In this document: positions 5,741 through 6,626 of the stretch, one piece after another
Numbering within the stretch: the first letter of the stretch is position 1
How the letters are laid out: each line of letters starts with the position of its first letter
NCBI GenBank assembly: GCA_021772215.1
Contig: JAJFMK010000077.1
Span: 1 to 6,626, forward strand
DNA: 6,626 nt
Direction: 5' to 3'
Source of the DNA: Chlamydiota bacterium
Lineage (GTDB): Bacteria; Chlamydiota; Chlamydiia; Chlamydiales; JAJFMK01
The notes under the pieces: generated by a model
What the model saw: only the letters and a program-made list of their open reading frames with translations
Databases searched by the model: none
Told to the model about the DNA's origin: nothing
Translations under genes and position numbers: made by a program

Positions 5741-6626
5741 GCGTTTGTCTCTTCATCCTCATCTTCTTCAGCCTCATCATGAGGTGCCACGATGATATCA
5801 TCAGCAATCGCAGCTCCAACGGTATTCGAGTCGTCACGAATTGAAAGGGAGATTTTGCGATGCTCAGGATCAATCTTGATCACCTTGGCATTTACCTCGG
5901 CACCCTTTATGACGACATCTTCAACTTTACCAAAGGATTGGTCGGAGAGTTCAGTGACGTGAATCAATCCCTCTAAGCCATTGTCTAGCTCGACAAAAGC
6001 ACCAAAGGCTGTAATCTTACTCACGATACCCTTCACTTGGCGCCCAAGGGGCATCTTATCTTCAATTGATTCCCAAGGATTGTCAGCGAGCTGCTTAACA
6101 CCGAGAGTGATTCGCTTATTCTCTTCGTCGATTGACAAGACGATCGCTTCAACCATATCGCCCTTGTTGAAGAGCTCAGATGGGTGGGAGACCTTCTTGA
6201 TCCAGCTTAAGTCTGAAATGTGTATAAGTCCTTCAACACCGGGTTCTAGCTCGACGAAAGCGCCGTAGTTTGTCAGGCTCTTGATCTCCGCCTTGACGTG
6301 TGTGCCGCTTGGGAACTTACCTGCAACATCATCCCATGGGTTGTGCTCAGTCTGCTTAATTCCTAAAGAGATTTTTCCCTCATCCTTCTGAACGGAGAGA
6401 ACGACAGCTTCAACGTCGTCACCTTTATTCACCACTTCGCTAGGATCAGTTACATTTTTGACCCATGACATCTCAGAGACGTGGATGAGTCCTTCAATAC
6501 CCGGTTCGAGCTCGATAAAGGCGCCGTAGGGAAGGAGGTTAACAATTTTACCTTTAACATGTGTTCCTGGAGGATACTTCTCTTCGATTTTCTCCCAAGG
6601 GTTCGCCTCTTTCTGCTTGAGGCCCA
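5737..6626 (-). CDS. rpsA: 30S ribosomal protein S1, C-terminal half (5' end outside the window)
   Basis: S1 is the multi-domain RNA-binding ribosomal protein that helps the 30S subunit bind and unfold mRNA. The 295 visible residues are open to the right edge. An ATG at 6471 is internal, because conserved S1-domain sequence continues upstream of it (YGAFIELEPGIEGLIHVSE). Three complete S1 domains are present, each opening with G-[TR]-x-V-K, then a (Y/F)GAF(I/V)EL core, EGLIH(V/I), and ending with (I/L)xLGxKQ or ISLSIRD. The first two are joined by the linker NPW, typical of bacterial S1. The gene ends in an acidic tail (HDEAEEDEDEETNA), a strongly negative C-terminus. Full-length chlamydial S1 has about six such domains, so roughly the first half is missing. 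It is the most upstream visible gene of the operon and overlaps nusA. Confidence 0.96.
   Translation of the reverse strand, partial: GLKQKEANPWEKIEEKYPPGTHVKGKIVNLLPYGAFIELEPGIEGLIHVSEMSWVKNVTDPSEVVNKGDDVEAVVLSVQKDEGKISLGIKQTEHNPWDDVAGKFPSGTHVKAEIKSLTNYGAFVELEPGVEGLIHISDLSWIKKVSHPSELFNKGDMVEAIVLSIDEENKRITLGVKQLADNPWESIEDKMPLGRQVKGIVSKITAFGAFVELDNGLEGLIHVTELSDQSFGKVEDVVIKGAEVNAKVIKIDPEHRKISLSIRDDSNTVGAAIADDIIVAPHDEAEEDEDEETNA
5833..6567 (-). repeat. Three S1 RNA-binding repeats of ribosomal protein S1
   Basis: S1 domains lie at about 6352-6567, 6091-6306 and 5833-6045. The first two are clearly similar at DNA level too: the blocks starting at 6481 and 6219 share most bases over about 48 positions. 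The third, beginning near 5958, is more diverged and lacks the terminal LGxKQ form. The unit period is about 261 bases. Confidence 0.85.

Noticed and set aside
5737..6471. ATG at 6471 as the start of a short S1-like protein
   Set aside because: The reading frame continues upstream to the window edge with clear S1-domain sequence, and the ATG is inside that domain.

Overview
The window carries the 3' part of a translation/transcription operon on the minus strand, in the order rpsA (partial) - nusA - infB - rbfA - truB. A partial, eukaryotic-like gene on the plus strand converges on its end. The order rpsA-nusA-infB-rbfA-truB is, to my knowledge, the arrangement in Chlamydiae. In most other bacteria nusA is preceded by rimP, not by the S1 gene. 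The composition is moderate (roughly half GC in the operon by eye), and a BTB-plus-leucine-rich-repeat protein sits next to the operon. Together these suggest an environmental (Parachlamydiales-type) chlamydia rather than a pathogenic Chlamydia species. This is inference; species cannot be read from the window.

Layout: (1) 2-814, plus strand: a gene open at the left edge. It encodes what looks like the end of a BTB/POZ domain, an alpha-helical linker, then six leucine-rich repeats of the cysteine-containing (FBXL/AMN1-like) type. (2) 768-1442, minus: truB, overlapping the repeat gene tail to tail by 47 bp. (3) 1435-1803, minus: rbfA, overlapping truB by 8 bp. (4) 1837-4434, minus: infB, with a long charged N-terminal extension and a TTG start. 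(5) 4457-5740, minus: nusA. (6) 5737-6626, minus: the C-terminal half of rpsA, overlapping nusA by 4 bp (ATGA).

The operon products act together. S1 recruits mRNA to the 30S subunit, NusA links transcription to pausing, termination and antitermination, IF2 places initiator tRNA, RbfA matures the 30S subunit, and TruB makes pseudouridine 55 in tRNA. Overlaps or short gaps (at most 33 bp) join all five, so they are probably one transcript with translational coupling. I see no promoter or rho-independent terminator in the window. No tRNA, rRNA, CRISPR or insertion sequence was seen, and there is no gene-free stretch over 300 bases.

The operon is conventional. The points worth a second look are the BTB-LRR gene abutting it, the double-strand coding at the truB end, a changed GxxG loop in the second KH domain of NusA, and the non-ATG starts of infB and truB. 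I did not find evidence for a wholly new multi-gene system.
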